Shown: positions 4,396 to 12,107 of the stretch, one piece after another
Numbering within the stretch: the first letter of the stretch is position 1
Layout: each line of letters starts with the position of its first letter
Assembly (NCBI GenBank): GCA_023423065.1
Contig: JAFAGC010000131.1
Span: 1-13,892, forward strand
Length of the DNA: 13,892 bases
DNA from: Pseudomonadota bacterium
Lineage (GTDB): Bacteria; Pseudomonadota; Gammaproteobacteria; Steroidobacterales; Steroidobacteraceae
Reading direction: 5' to 3'
Program-made: the position numbers and the translations under genes
The notes under the pieces: model-generated
Databases searched by the model: none
What the model was told of the DNA's origin: nothing
What the model saw: only the letters and a program-made list of their open reading frames with translations

Positions 4396-5151
4396 ATGGG
4401 TGATTCTGAGTCGGATGTTCGGATGAGCAGCACGACGCGAGCGCACACGCGCAGCCGATTCTTCCTGTACATGGCCTTCGCGTTCCTGGCCATCGCGCTC
4501 ATCGGCTTCTCGACTACCTACTTCCTGCCCCTGTCGCGCGGCGCGTTCAGCGCGCCGCCGATCATTCACGTACACGGCGTGTTGTTGTTCGGCTGGTTGC
4601 TGCTCTTCATCGCCCAATCGTCCCTGATCCACAACCGCAGCTTCGTCACCCATCGCCAGCTCGGCGTCTTTGGCGCCACGCTGTGCATCGGCATCGTGAT
4701 CTCCGGCGTGCTCGTCGGGCTGCACGCCACGCGGCGCGACCTGGCCGCCGGCGGCGGCGATGACTTCGTGCTCGGCCAATTCGTCAACGTGCTGATCGAG
4801 ATGCTCCTCTTCGGTGCGCTGGTCACGGCCGCGATCGTCCTGCGCCGCGACGGCGAGAGTCACAAGCGCCTGCTTCTGCTGGCCACGATTTCGGCGCTGG
4901 GGCCGGCGTGGCTGCGATTTCGCCACCTGTTGCCCGCGGTACCGTACCCATTCGTGACGTTTTCCCTGCTGGCGGACTCGCTGTTGCTGATCGCCATCGC
5001 GCGCGACCATCTCGCGATCAAGCGTGTTCATCCGGTCTACCTCTGGGCCGGTGGCGCCATGGTGGCGATTCACATCGTCGAGTTGCTGGCCTCCACCAGC
5101 GCACCCTGGGTTCGATTGTCGCGCTGGCTGCTCGGGATGCCGGCGGCGTAA
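4396..5151 (+). CDS. Seven-helix integral membrane protein, unknown function (251 aa)
   Basis: Hydrophobic stretches suggest seven transmembrane helices at about 22-44, 56-77, 92-114, 130-150, 156-173, 185-205 and 214-234. Histidines occur near or within helices (H-V-H-G at the start of helix 2, H-x-L-L-P after helix 5, A-I-H-I-V in helix 7). These could be haem or metal ligands, but this is only suggested by position. I do not recognise a named family; a cytochrome-b561/DUF2306-like role is one possibility. ATG 4423 is an alternative start that would remove nine polar residues. It lies 34 bases after the M23-like gene and may be co-transcribed with it. Confidence 0.75.
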   Translation: MGDSESDVRMSSTTRAHTRSRFFLYMAFAFLAIALIGFSTTYFLPLSRGAFSAPPIIHVHGVLLFGWLLLFIAQSSLIHNRSFVTHRQLGVFGATLCIGIVISGVLVGLHATRRDLAAGGGDDFVLGQFVNVLIEMLLFGALVTAAIVLRRDGESHKRLLLLATISALGPAWLRFRHLLPAVPYPFVTFSLLADSLLLIAIARDHLAIKRVHPVYLWAGGAMVAIHIVELLASTSAPWVRLSRWLLGMPAA

Positions 5152-5164
5152 GGGCGGGCGACAG

Positions 5165-5185
5165 CGGAACGTGCGTTGCGTTCCG
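5165..5185 (+). terminator. Possible terminator-like hairpin after the membrane protein gene
   Basis: CGGAACG (5165-5171) and CGTTCCG (5179-5185) form a perfect 7-base-pair stem with a 7-base loop, 13 bases after the stop codon. No T-run follows, so it would be weak or factor-dependent, or serve to protect RNA ends. It sits in the 115-base gap before the next gene, which shows no other feature. Confidence 0.35.
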
Positions 5186-5266
5186 GGTCGCGAACGAATG
5201 AGAATCGACGCTCGCCGCGGCTACTGAGGGAGGGTCGCCGCCCACGTCACCGATGAGGCCTACCCG

Positions 5267-7333
5267 ATGAGCACCGTCCTGTCTTCCGACGCCGACACCA
5301 GCCCGCCATACGTCTCGCGCGAATCGCTCGTGCACCAGCTCTACGAGGCGGCCGAGCTCGAGCACAACCTGATGTGCACCTATCTATATGCGGCGTTCAG
5401 TCTCAAGAGCGGCGTCGAGGAGGGCCTCTCTCCCGCGGAGGCCGATGCGACCGCGCGCTGGCGTCGCGCGATCCTGCACGTCGCGATCGAGGAGATGGGA
5501 CATCTCGCCGCGGTGTGGAACATCACGGCCGCGCTCGGTGGCAGCCCGCGCTTCGGCCGGTTCAACTTTCCGCTCGACACGGGTGGTTTGCCCGCGAGCG
5601 TGATCGTTCGACTCGAGCCGTTCAGCGAGGCGGTGCTGCAACATTTCATCTATCTCGAGCGGCCGCACGGATCCAACGAGCCCGACGGCGCGGGCTTCGT
5701 TTCCGAATTCCAGTTCAGGCGCGGCATCTCGGCGCCGCGCGTCACGCCGATGCCGATCGACTACGACACGGTCGGCGTGTTCTACGACACACTGGCCAGC
5801 AATCTGAAGGCGTTCGTCGCGCGCGTCGGCGAGAGCGATGCGTTCTGCGGAGACCGCAACCTGCAAATCTCGCGAAAGGAGATCGATTTCCAGGGTTGCG
5901 AACCGGTGATCTGCCTGAAGACCGCGCTCAAGGCGTTCGACGCCATCGTGAGCCAGGGCGAAGGCGCGGCGCACGAATGCGCGGACTGTCACTACGCGCG
6001 CTTCGTCGCCATTCGCGAAGAGCTCAAGGAACTCAAGGTGTCGAACCCGGCGTTCGAGCCGGCCCACCCGGCGGCGACGAACCCGTTGCTGCGCCGGCCC
6101 GTGCGCGCGGGTCATCGCGTGTGGATCGAGAACGAGGAAGCCGCAGCCGTCGTCGACGTCGCGAATTCGGCCTACATGCTGATGCTGCGGCTCATCGCGC
6201 ACTCCTATCTTCTGCCGCGACCGCATCCTTCGAAGGCGGCCACCATCGATCTCGCACTCGGACTCATGCGCGCGATGATGCCGCTCGCGGAAGCCGCGGC
6301 GCGCCTGCCCGCGGGTCCTTCGAATCCCGGATGCAACGCGGGCATGTCGTTCACCACGCTGCGCGACTCGGCGCCGCTGCCGCCCGGCCCGAGCGCGGAC
6401 CGATTCTTCATCGAGCGGCTGCGCGAGTTGTCCTCGGGCGCGGAAACACTCGTGAAGAACTCACGCACGTCCCAGGCCGCGCGGATCTTCGCAGACCTGG
6501 CCGCGCGCGCCGAGCGCAACTTTGCTCGAATCGAACGCGACGCGCCGGCCGTGCTGACCGCCGGCGGCGCCGCGCCGCAGGCCGCGCCTCCGCTGGCCGC
6601 CATCCACACTGCGCCAACCGCGGCCAGCACTGCGCCGCCCGCGTCCGGCGCCGGCGTCATCGAGCCCGGCAACGTCGCGCCCACGCCGCGCACGGTCGAT
6701 GGCGTCGATTACATCGAGGGTCGCGATCTCACTCTCATCTACGAAGGCAAGAAGTGCATTCACTCGCGCTTCTGCGTGACGTGGGGACCGAAGGTGTTCA
6801 TCGCGAACGTGAAGGGCCCGTGGATCAACCCCGACGCGATGTCGACCGAGGCGCTGACCGAGATCGCGCACGTCTGCGTATCGGGCGCCATCCGTTACAA
6901 GCGCAAGGACGGAAAGCCCGACGAACTACCGCCGCCGGTGAACCTGATCTCGATTCGCGAGAACGGACCCTATGCGATCCGCGCGGACATCCGGCTCGAC
7001 GGCGCTCCGGCCGTCAGTCACCGCCTGACGCTGTGCCGCTGCGGCGCCTCGAAGAACAAGCCGTTCTGCGACGGCTCGCACAACGAGATCAAGTTTGCCG
7101 CGAGCGGCGAACCGGCGACCGGCAAGGCCGACATGCTGGCCGTGCGCGACGGCACGCTCGCGATCGATCCCGAGGTAGATGGTCCGCTCAAGGTCCGTGG
7201 CAACATGGAGATAATCAGCGGCACGGGCCGCGTGGTCGCGCGGCTCGAGTCGGCCAGGTTGTGCCGGTGCGGCGGCAGCAATACCAAGCCGTTCTGCGAC
7301 GGCACGCACGCGAAGATCGGGTTCCGTTCGTAG
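5267..7333 (+). CDS. Ferritin-like / divergent ferredoxin / double CDGSH iron-sulfur fusion protein (688 aa)
   Basis: Three modules. (1) Residues about 20-425 carry a VioB-type ferritin-like domain (PF12902 family): E-A-A-E-L-E-H-N-L-M-C-T-Y-L (27-40) and I-E-E-M-G-H (74-79, an E-x-x-H pair), typical carboxylate/His ligands of a diiron helical bundle. (2) After an Ala/Pro-rich linker (about 430-475), residues 480-548 match the divergent Fer4_19 ferredoxin type with C497, C503 and C537 in C-V-S-G-A-I. (3) Two CDGSH domains have complete 3Cys-1His ligand sets: C590, C592, C601, H605 and C666, C668, C677, H681. No signal peptide, so cytoplasmic. The role is likely redox chemistry or electron transfer to the diiron site; the substrate is unknown. 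GAGG stands 8 bases before the ATG. Confidence 0.88.
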   Translation: MSTVLSSDADTSPPYVSRESLVHQLYEAAELEHNLMCTYLYAAFSLKSGVEEGLSPAEADATARWRRAILHVAIEEMGHLAAVWNITAALGGSPRFGRFNFPLDTGGLPASVIVRLEPFSEAVLQHFIYLERPHGSNEPDGAGFVSEFQFRRGISAPRVTPMPIDYDTVGVFYDTLASNLKAFVARVGESDAFCGDRNLQISRKEIDFQGCEPVICLKTALKAFDAIVSQGEGAAHECADCHYARFVAIREELKELKVSNPAFEPAHPAATNPLLRRPVRAGHRVWIENEEAAAVVDVANSAYMLMLRLIAHSYLLPRPHPSKAATIDLALGLMRAMMPLAEAAARLPAGPSNPGCNAGMSFTTLRDSAPLPPGPSADRFFIERLRELSSGAETLVKNSRTSQAARIFADLAARAERNFARIERDAPAVLTAGGAAPQAAPPLAAIHTAPTAASTAPPASGAGVIEPGNVAPTPRTVDGVDYIEGRDLTLIYEGKKCIHSRFCVTWGPKVFIANVKGPWINPDAMSTEALTEIAHVCVSGAIRYKRKDGKPDELPPPVNLISIRENGPYAIRADIRLDGAPAVSHRLTLCRCGASKNKPFCDGSHNEIKFAASGEPATGKADMLAVRDGTLAIDPEVDGPLKVRGNMEIISGTGRVVARLESARLCRCGGSNTKPFCDGTHAKIGFRS

Positions 7334-7342
7334 ATATCCCGC

Positions 7343-7365
7343 GCTGGCGGCGTGATTCCGCCGGC
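7343..7365 (+). terminator. Possible hairpin terminator after the Fe-S fusion gene
   Basis: GCTGGCGG (7343-7350) pairs with CCGCCGGC (7358-7365) over 8 pairs, including one G-T, with a 7-base loop, 9 bases past the stop codon. It is followed by AAAAG rather than a T-run, so intrinsic termination would be poor. A role at the transcript end is plausible from its place only. Confidence 0.35.
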
Positions 7366-7427
7366 AAAAGTTAGTCTCACCCGGATGGTGGATGGCCAGT
7401 CGGCGCGCCTGCGCGCAGAATCTTCCC

Positions 7428-8108
7428 GTGCCGAACCTGCTCGACAACATCATGTGGAATTGCCTCGCCGGCCCGCACGCGAGGTTCGCGACGGGCGCGG
7501 GCGGCGTCAGGCGATACGCACCCGGCTTCTCCGGCATCCTCGGCTTCGAGGACCCGGGTGCGCCGGATCTCGAAACGCTCTCGAACTACTGCGAACCAGG
7601 CGAGCATTTCTACTGCGACCAGTGGACCGGCGCGGCGCCGCGCGGCTGGCAGATCGATCGGGAAGCGCTGATGCTCAAGATGATCTGGGACGCGCCCATT
7701 CCGCCCGAGGATCCCGCACTGGACGCCGTCCGATTGCGGCCGGAGCACTATCCGCTTGCCATGGCCCTGGCGCTGGAGCTCAATCCCGGCCCCTTCGGGC
7801 CGCGTACCCCGGAACTCGGCGAGTACTTCGGCTGCTTTGACGGGCCGCGGCTCGTCGCGATGGCCGGGGAACGCATGGAAGCGGGCTCGCTGCACGAACT
7901 GAGCGCCGTGTGTGTTCGCCACGATTTCCAGGGTCGGGGACTGGCGCGCGCACTGTCACTGAAGATCATCCGGCGGCAGATGCTTCGTGGCCAAACGCCA
8001 TTCCTGCACGTCCTGAACACGAACACCGCCGCGCGCGCGCTCTACGAGAAGATGGGCTTCCGCAACTACCTCGAAACCGTGGTGCGCGTCGTATCGAGAA
8101 CTCCATGA
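7428..8108 (+). CDS. GNAT-family N-acetyltransferase (226 aa)
   Basis: The C-terminal half is a GNAT domain of FR47-like type. Motif A reads L-S-A-V-C-V-R-H-D-F-Q-G-R-G-L-A-R-A-L, with Q-G-R-G-L-A being the acetyl-CoA pyrophosphate loop. The end reads H-V-L-N-T-N-T-A-A-R-A-L-Y-E-K-M-G-F, a typical motif B. The N-terminal 110 residues form a separate lobe with W, Y and C clusters. It should transfer acetyl (or acyl) from CoA to an amine; the acceptor is unknown. I prefer GTG 7428 because related proteins begin close to L-D-N-x-x-W; ATG 7392 in the same frame adds 12 residues. It lies 19 bases before the rhomboid gene, likely one transcript. Confidence 0.82.
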   Translation: MPNLLDNIMWNCLAGPHARFATGAGGVRRYAPGFSGILGFEDPGAPDLETLSNYCEPGEHFYCDQWTGAAPRGWQIDREALMLKMIWDAPIPPEDPALDAVRLRPEHYPLAMALALELNPGPFGPRTPELGEYFGCFDGPRLVAMAGERMEAGSLHELSAVCVRHDFQGRGLARALSLKIIRRQMLRGQTPFLHVLNTNTAARALYEKMGFRNYLETVVRVVSRTP

Positions 8109-8127
8109 GCCATCCAGGTTCGAGCCG

Positions 8128-8778
8128 ATGTTGATCATCCCGCTCGGCAAGAAGGGTTCCACCGGAATCCCGATCATCACGATCTTCATCTGCGTCGCCT
8201 GCATCCTGGTCTATCTGTTCGCCCACAACGGCAGGGACCAGCTCGCGCTCGCGTTTTATCCGAACACGCTGAACGTGCTGAAGATGTTCACGTCGGTGTT
8301 CGCGCACGCGGACCTCATGCATCTCGTGGGCAACCTGTTCTTCTTCTACAGCTTCGCGCGCACGATCGAGACGCAGATGTCGGCGGTGGGCTATCTGCTC
8401 GCGTTCGTGCTGTTCGTGTTCGTCACCAACCTGGCCTATGCCTGGTCGGCGCAGGAGCCGATTCCGACGATCGGCCTTTCGGGCGTCGTCTGGGGCTACA
8501 TGGGCATCTTCCTGTTCCGATACGCGAAGGAAGATATCTCGTGTTTCGTCTGGTTCATCTGGGTGGCGCGCACGTTCCAGGTGCCGGTGCTCATCTTCAT
8601 CCTGGCGTTCTTCGCGTTCGACCTGCTCGCGTACAACAGCGAACAGCGGGGGCCGGTGAACTACATCGCGCACTTCTCGGGCTTCGCCGCGGGCATCGCG
8701 TTCCGCATTTTCTTGTGGCGCGTGTTCACGACCGAGAAGCCCGAACCGAGACGCCGGCCGGCCTCCGTGCGTCGCTAG
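8128..8778 (+). CDS. Rhomboid-family intramembrane serine protease (216 aa)
   Basis: Rhomboids cleave membrane proteins within or beside transmembrane helices. All key motifs are present: H-L-V-G-N at 65-69 (oxyanion-site Asn69), G-L-S-G at 116-119 (catalytic Ser118) and A-H-F-S-G-F-A-A-G from 181 with catalytic His182. About six hydrophobic helices are visible, the size of the minimal bacterial type, with a basic cytoplasmic tail (E-P-R-R-R, ending R-R). The long hydrophobic segment between the Ser and His motifs contains charged and aromatic residues (K-E-D-I-S-C-F-V-W-F). Substrate not deducible. The gene follows the GNAT gene by 19 bases. Confidence 0.9.
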   Translation: MLIIPLGKKGSTGIPIITIFICVACILVYLFAHNGRDQLALAFYPNTLNVLKMFTSVFAHADLMHLVGNLFFFYSFARTIETQMSAVGYLLAFVLFVFVTNLAYAWSAQEPIPTIGLSGVVWGYMGIFLFRYAKEDISCFVWFIWVARTFQVPVLIFILAFFAFDLLAYNSEQRGPVNYIAHFSGFAAGIAFRIFLWRVFTTEKPEPRRRPASVRR

Positions 8779-8875
8779 CCTGGCGCGATTGATCTGCGGC
8801 GGCGCAGCGAGCGCCTAACTTGCGGGAAGCGGCACCCGGCGCGAAGCTGCCCCTCCCTTCCTAAGAGGACTCGCC

Positions 8876-9271
8876 ATGCGCGACATCAACTACCTGGCCG
8901 TCGTCGTGGCGGCCGCATCGTCGTTCCTGGTCGGCGGCCTGTGGTACTCGCCGAAACTCTTCGGCGGCATCTGGCAGCGCGCGACCGGCGATACGCGCCA
9001 GCCGGGCGCGGGGCATCCTGCCCGCGTTTTCGGGCTCAGCTTCCTGTTCGCGCTCGTCGCGGCGATTGCCTACGCATTGTCGATGCCCTCCGCCGATAGC
9101 GCCGCCACGGCGTTGTGCCAAGGATTGCTGGTTGGCGCGGGCTTCGTCGCGATGAGTTTCGGGATCAACTACCAGTTCGCGAATCGCAATACGACGATGT
9201 GGCTGATCGACGGTGGATATCACACCGTCCAGTTCGCGCTGTACGGACTCATCATAGGTCTCTGGCACTAA
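8876..9271 (+). CDS. DUF1761 family membrane protein (131 aa)
   Basis: The N-terminus N-Y-L-A-V-V-V-A-A-A-S-S-F-L-V-G-G-L-W-Y-S-P-K-L-F-G matches the signature of DUF1761 proteins, small inner-membrane proteins of unknown function. Four hydrophobic segments are apparent (about 6-24, 50-68, 80-98, 112-129). AGAGGA lies 8 bases before the ATG. The preceding gap (8779-8875) holds no feature I can support. The next gene starts 16 bases downstream, so the two may form an operon. Confidence 0.85.
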   Translation: MRDINYLAVVVAAASSFLVGGLWYSPKLFGGIWQRATGDTRQPGAGHPARVFGLSFLFALVAAIAYALSMPSADSAATALCQGLLVGAGFVAMSFGINYQFANRNTTMWLIDGGYHTVQFALYGLIIGLWH

Positions 9272-9287
9272 CCAGCTCACGCGAAAA

Positions 9288-9899
9288 ATGAAAACCGGGC
9301 GCGCATCGTTGCTGGCGATTGGCCTGGGTGGCGCATGTGGGCTCGCGCATGCGACGACGTTCTCCACCGCGCTCGGTGTTTCGAACCTGACGAAGGAACA
9401 GGAGCGCCGAATCGAACAGCGTGCCTGCCTCGTCCATGGCGTCGAGATGGAAGCGGCCCAGGGCTCGGGATTTCGACAGGGCAACGATTTCAAGCTGACG
9501 AGGGTCACCGCCCGCTGCAAGCCGCATCGCTACGTCGAGCGGCAGCCCGTGGCATACGAGGTGTACTGCCGGCGCGACGAAATCGACAAGTGGGACTGCA
9601 GTCACGCCGAGGAAAAACTGTTCGCGCGCATCGACGGCACGACGTTCAGCATCGGCGTGAACCACGAGGCCGTCCCGGTCGACGAGGCGTACCGCGTGTT
9701 CCGCTTCCTGGTCGCGAACGGCCAGTTGAAGAACGTCAGGCTCGACAAACCGTTCGACTATCTGGATGACCGCGAGGTCGCCTTCGACGTGTGGAAGGAC
9801 GAGGGCGACCGGATCTTCGCCCACTGCGACAAGTACCTCGTGCTCACGCGTCTCGCGCCGGGTGAATACCGCCTCGAGCCCTGGGAAGCCGTGCCCTAG
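9288..9899 (+). CDS. Exported protein of unknown function (203 aa)
   Basis: A signal peptide is clear: M-K-T-G-R, a hydrophobic stretch, then G-L-A-H-A with likely cleavage after A22. The mature part (about 180 residues) is mixed charged and aromatic, with cysteines in R-A-C-L-V, A-R-C-K-P, V-Y-C-R-R, W-D-C-S-H and A-H-C-D-K; it is probably periplasmic with disulfides. I recognise no domain. It starts 16 bases after the DUF1761 gene without a strong ribosome-binding motif. Its TAG stop at 9897-9899 overlaps the stop of the convergent dehydrogenase gene. Confidence 0.78.
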   Translation: MKTGRASLLAIGLGGACGLAHATTFSTALGVSNLTKEQERRIEQRACLVHGVEMEAAQGSGFRQGNDFKLTRVTARCKPHRYVERQPVAYEVYCRRDEIDKWDCSHAEEKLFARIDGTTFSIGVNHEAVPVDEAYRVFRFLVANGQLKNVRLDKPFDYLDDREVAFDVWKDEGDRIFAHCDKYLVLTRLAPGEYRLEPWEAVP

Positions 9900-11320
9900 A
9901 ACCTGACCATCACGTGCCGCACGGCCGTGTAGTCCTCGAGCGCGTACACCGAAAGATCCTTGCCGTAGCCCGAGCGCTTCATGCCGCCGTGCGGCATCTC
10001 GCTCACCAGCATGAAATGCGTGTTGATCCACGTGCAACCGTACTGCAGCCGCGCGGCGACCTTCATCGCCTTCGACACGTCCCTGGTCCACACGGAGGAA
10101 GCGAGTCCGTACTCGGAGTCGTTGGCCCACTCGATTGCCTGGTCCGCGTCCTTGAAGCGGGTGACGCTGACTACCGGACCGAAGACCTCCTTCTGCACGA
10201 TCTCGTCGCTCTGCTTCGCGCCCGCGACGACGGTCGGCTCGTAGAAGAATCCGCCGCCGGCGCGCGGCTTGCCGCCGGTCGTGATCTCGATGTGCCGCTT
10301 CTCCGCCGCGCGCTGCACGAAACCGGACACGCGCGTGCGATGTCTGGCGGTGATCAAGGGGCCCATCTCGACGCCCTCTTCTTCCTGCATGCCGACCTTG
10401 ATCGAGCTCGCGGCGTCGGACAGATCGGCGACGAGCCTGTCGTAGATCTTCGGGCCGGCGTAGACACGGCAGGCCGCCGTGCAATCCTGGCCCGCGTTGT
10501 AGAAACCGAAGGTGCGTACGCCGCCGACCACGGAGTCGAGATCCGCGTCGTCGAACACGATGATCGGAGCCTTGCCACCCAGCTCGAGGTGTGTGCGCTT
10601 CGTGCCGTTCGCCGCCGCCGCGAGCACTTTCTCGCCGCTTGCGATGGAGCCGGTGAGCGAGATCATCGCGACCTCGGGCTGCGCGACCAGCGGCGCCCCC
10701 ACCGTATTGCCGCGGCCGAAGACGATGTTCGCGACGCCGGGCGGGAACAGCTCCGCGAGTATCGTGGCGAGCTTGAGCGCGGTGAGCGGCGTCTGCTCCG
10801 AGGGTTTCAGCACGACGGTATTGCCGGCCGCGAGCGCGGGGGCCATCTTCCACGCCGCCATCATGAGTGGATAGTTCCACGGCGCGATCGACGCGACGAC
10901 ACCGATGGGATCGCGGCGGATCATGCTCGTGAACCCGGGCAGGTATTCGCCCGCCACCGCGCCGTGCAACGTACGCGCGGCGCCCGCGAAAAAGCGGAAC
11001 ACGTCGGCGATCGCGGGAATCTCGTCGTTGAGCGCCGCGGGGTACGGCTTGCCGCAATTCCGCGATTCGAGTTTAGCGAACTCGGCGCCCTCGGCCTCGA
11101 TGCGATCCGCGAGCTTGAGCAGCAGCGTCGCGCGATCTTTCGGAACGGTCGCGGCCCAGCCGGGAAACGCTTTCGCGGCGCCCTTCACGGCGGCGGAGAT
11201 CTGTTCCTCCGATGCTTCGCTGACGCGCGCGATCTCCTTGCCGGTGGCCGGATCGAGCACGCCCAGATCGTCGCCCTTGCCCTTGATGAGTTTGCCGTTA
11301 ACGAGAAGTTTCGTGTTCAT
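9896..11320 (-). CDS. patD: 4-aminobutyraldehyde dehydrogenase (474 aa)
   Basis: It oxidises 4-aminobutanal to 4-aminobutanoate (GABA) with NAD+, a step of putrescine breakdown. The length (474) and sequence follow E. coli PatD/YdcW closely from memory: shared blocks include E-S-R-N-C-G-K-P, N-D-E-I-P-A-I, A-G-A-A-R, P-W-N-Y-P-L-M-M-A-A-W-K and V-S-E-M-P-H-G-G. The aldehyde dehydrogenase residues are all present: N149 (P-W-N-Y-P), K172 (L-K-P-S-E), general base E246 (L-E-L-G-G-K) and nucleophile C280 (A-G-Q-D-C-T). It is the last gene of the minus-strand transport operon, its start overlapping the ydcV-like gene by 23 bases, with GAGG upstream. Close homologues can act on other aminoaldehydes. 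Confidence 0.92.
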   Translation of the reverse strand: MNTKLLVNGKLIKGKGDDLGVLDPATGKEIARVSEASEEQISAAVKGAAKAFPGWAATVPKDRATLLLKLADRIEAEGAEFAKLESRNCGKPYPAALNDEIPAIADVFRFFAGAARTLHGAVAGEYLPGFTSMIRRDPIGVVASIAPWNYPLMMAAWKMAPALAAGNTVVLKPSEQTPLTALKLATILAELFPPGVANIVFGRGNTVGAPLVAQPEVAMISLTGSIASGEKVLAAAANGTKRTHLELGGKAPIIVFDDADLDSVVGGVRTFGFYNAGQDCTAACRVYAGPKIYDRLVADLSDAASSIKVGMQEEEGVEMGPLITARHRTRVSGFVQRAAEKRHIEITTGGKPRAGGGFFYEPTVVAGAKQSDEIVQKEVFGPVVSVTRFKDADQAIEWANDSEYGLASSVWTRDVSKAMKVAARLQYGCTWINTHFMLVSEMPHGGMKRSGYGKDLSVYALEDYTAVRHVMVRF

Positions 11321-12107
11321 CGCCAGGCCTCGTGAGGTAGTAAGCCAGCAGGATCGGAATCAGCGTCACGACGATCACGATGACCGCGACGACGTTCGTG
11401 ACGGGCCGCTCGCGCGGCCGGAACAATTCGTTGAAGAACCAGATCGGCAGGGTGCGCTCGCTGCCCGCCGTGAAGATGGTGACGATGATCTCGTCGAACG
11501 ACAACGCGAACGCGAGCATGCCGCCGGCGAGGAACGCGGTCGCGACCTGCGGCAGCAGGATGTAGCGGAAGGTCTGCGCGCCGTCGGCGCCGAGGTCCAT
11601 CGACGCCTCGACCCAATTGGGCGGCAGGCGCCGCAGCCGCGCGACCACGTTGTTGTAGACGATGATCATGCAGAACGTCGCGTGGCCCGCGACGATGGTG
11701 AGGAACGAGGGATCGATCCGCCAGCTGCGCATGGCGACGAGCAGCGCCATGCCGGTGATGATGCCGGGCAACGCGATCGGCAGGACGAAGAGCAGCGTGA
11801 TGGATTCCTTGGCGGGAAACCGCGCGCGCGCCATCGCGAAGGCGGCCAGCGTGCCGAGCACGAGCGCGATGAGCGTGGCGGTCGCGGCGACGCGCATCGA
11901 CAGCCACAGCGCCTGCCAGATGTCGGATCGCTCGAATGCGCGCGCGAACCAGCGCAGCGTGAATCCCGGCGGCGGAAACTGGTAACTGCGATCCTCCGTC
12001 GTGAAGGCGTACAGGATGATGATCAGCACCGGGATGTGCATGAACAGCAACCCGGCGAACGCGCCGATGCGGGTCAGCCACGATGCCTTCTCCAGCCTAT
12101 AGGGCAT
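11298..12107 (-). CDS. ydcV: Polyamine-type ABC transporter permease, YdcV/PotC-like (269 aa)
   Basis: This is an inner-membrane permease of the spermidine/putrescine importer type, paired with the YdcU-like protein. About six hydrophobic helices are visible. The cytoplasmic EAA loop, which docks the ATPase, reads E-A-S-M-D-L-G-A-D-G-x-x-T-F-R-Y-I-L-L-P. The C-terminus is short and charged. The gene overlaps ydcU-like by 11 bases and patD by 23 bases, so translation is probably coupled. The order ATPase-permease-permease-dehydrogenase is that of E. coli ydcTUV-patD, which supports the name; the true substrate (putrescine or a related amine) is inferred. Confidence 0.85.
   Translation of the reverse strand: MPYRLEKASWLTRIGAFAGLLFMHIPVLIIILYAFTTEDRSYQFPPPGFTLRWFARAFERSDIWQALWLSMRVAATATLIALVLGTLAAFAMARARFPAKESITLLFVLPIALPGIITGMALLVAMRSWRIDPSFLTIVAGHATFCMIIVYNNVVARLRRLPPNWVEASMDLGADGAQTFRYILLPQVATAFLAGGMLAFALSFDEIIVTIFTAGSERTLPIWFFNELFRPRERPVTNVVAVIVIVVTLIPILLAYYLTRPGDEHETSR

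Noticed and set aside
4228..5073. 281-codon minus-strand frame antisense to the seven-helix membrane protein
   Set aside because: Composition is rich in Gln, Glu and Arg as expected for the antisense of hydrophobic helices, with no domain or start signal.
5978..5992. C-A-D-C-H (residues 238-242 of the Fe-S fusion protein) as a c-type haem site
   Set aside because: The protein has no signal peptide, so it would not reach the haem c maturation machinery; the His lies where ferritin-like domains keep a conserved H-Y-x-R-F segment.
5374..7374. Very long open frame overlapping the Fe-S fusion gene in another frame
   Set aside because: Its product is Arg-rich with no motifs; it is a shadow produced by GC-rich codon use. 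The overlapping frame has complete domains.
8813..8819. GCCTAAC resembling a left attC core
   Set aside because: No GGAGCGG-type arm or GTTRRRY core follows at a suitable distance, and the surrounding DNA is ordinary GC-rich chromosome.
9252..11057. 601-codon minus-strand frame crossing the patD gene and the exported-protein gene
   Set aside because: Product is Arg/Gly-rich low-complexity; patD in the true frame has all catalytic residues.
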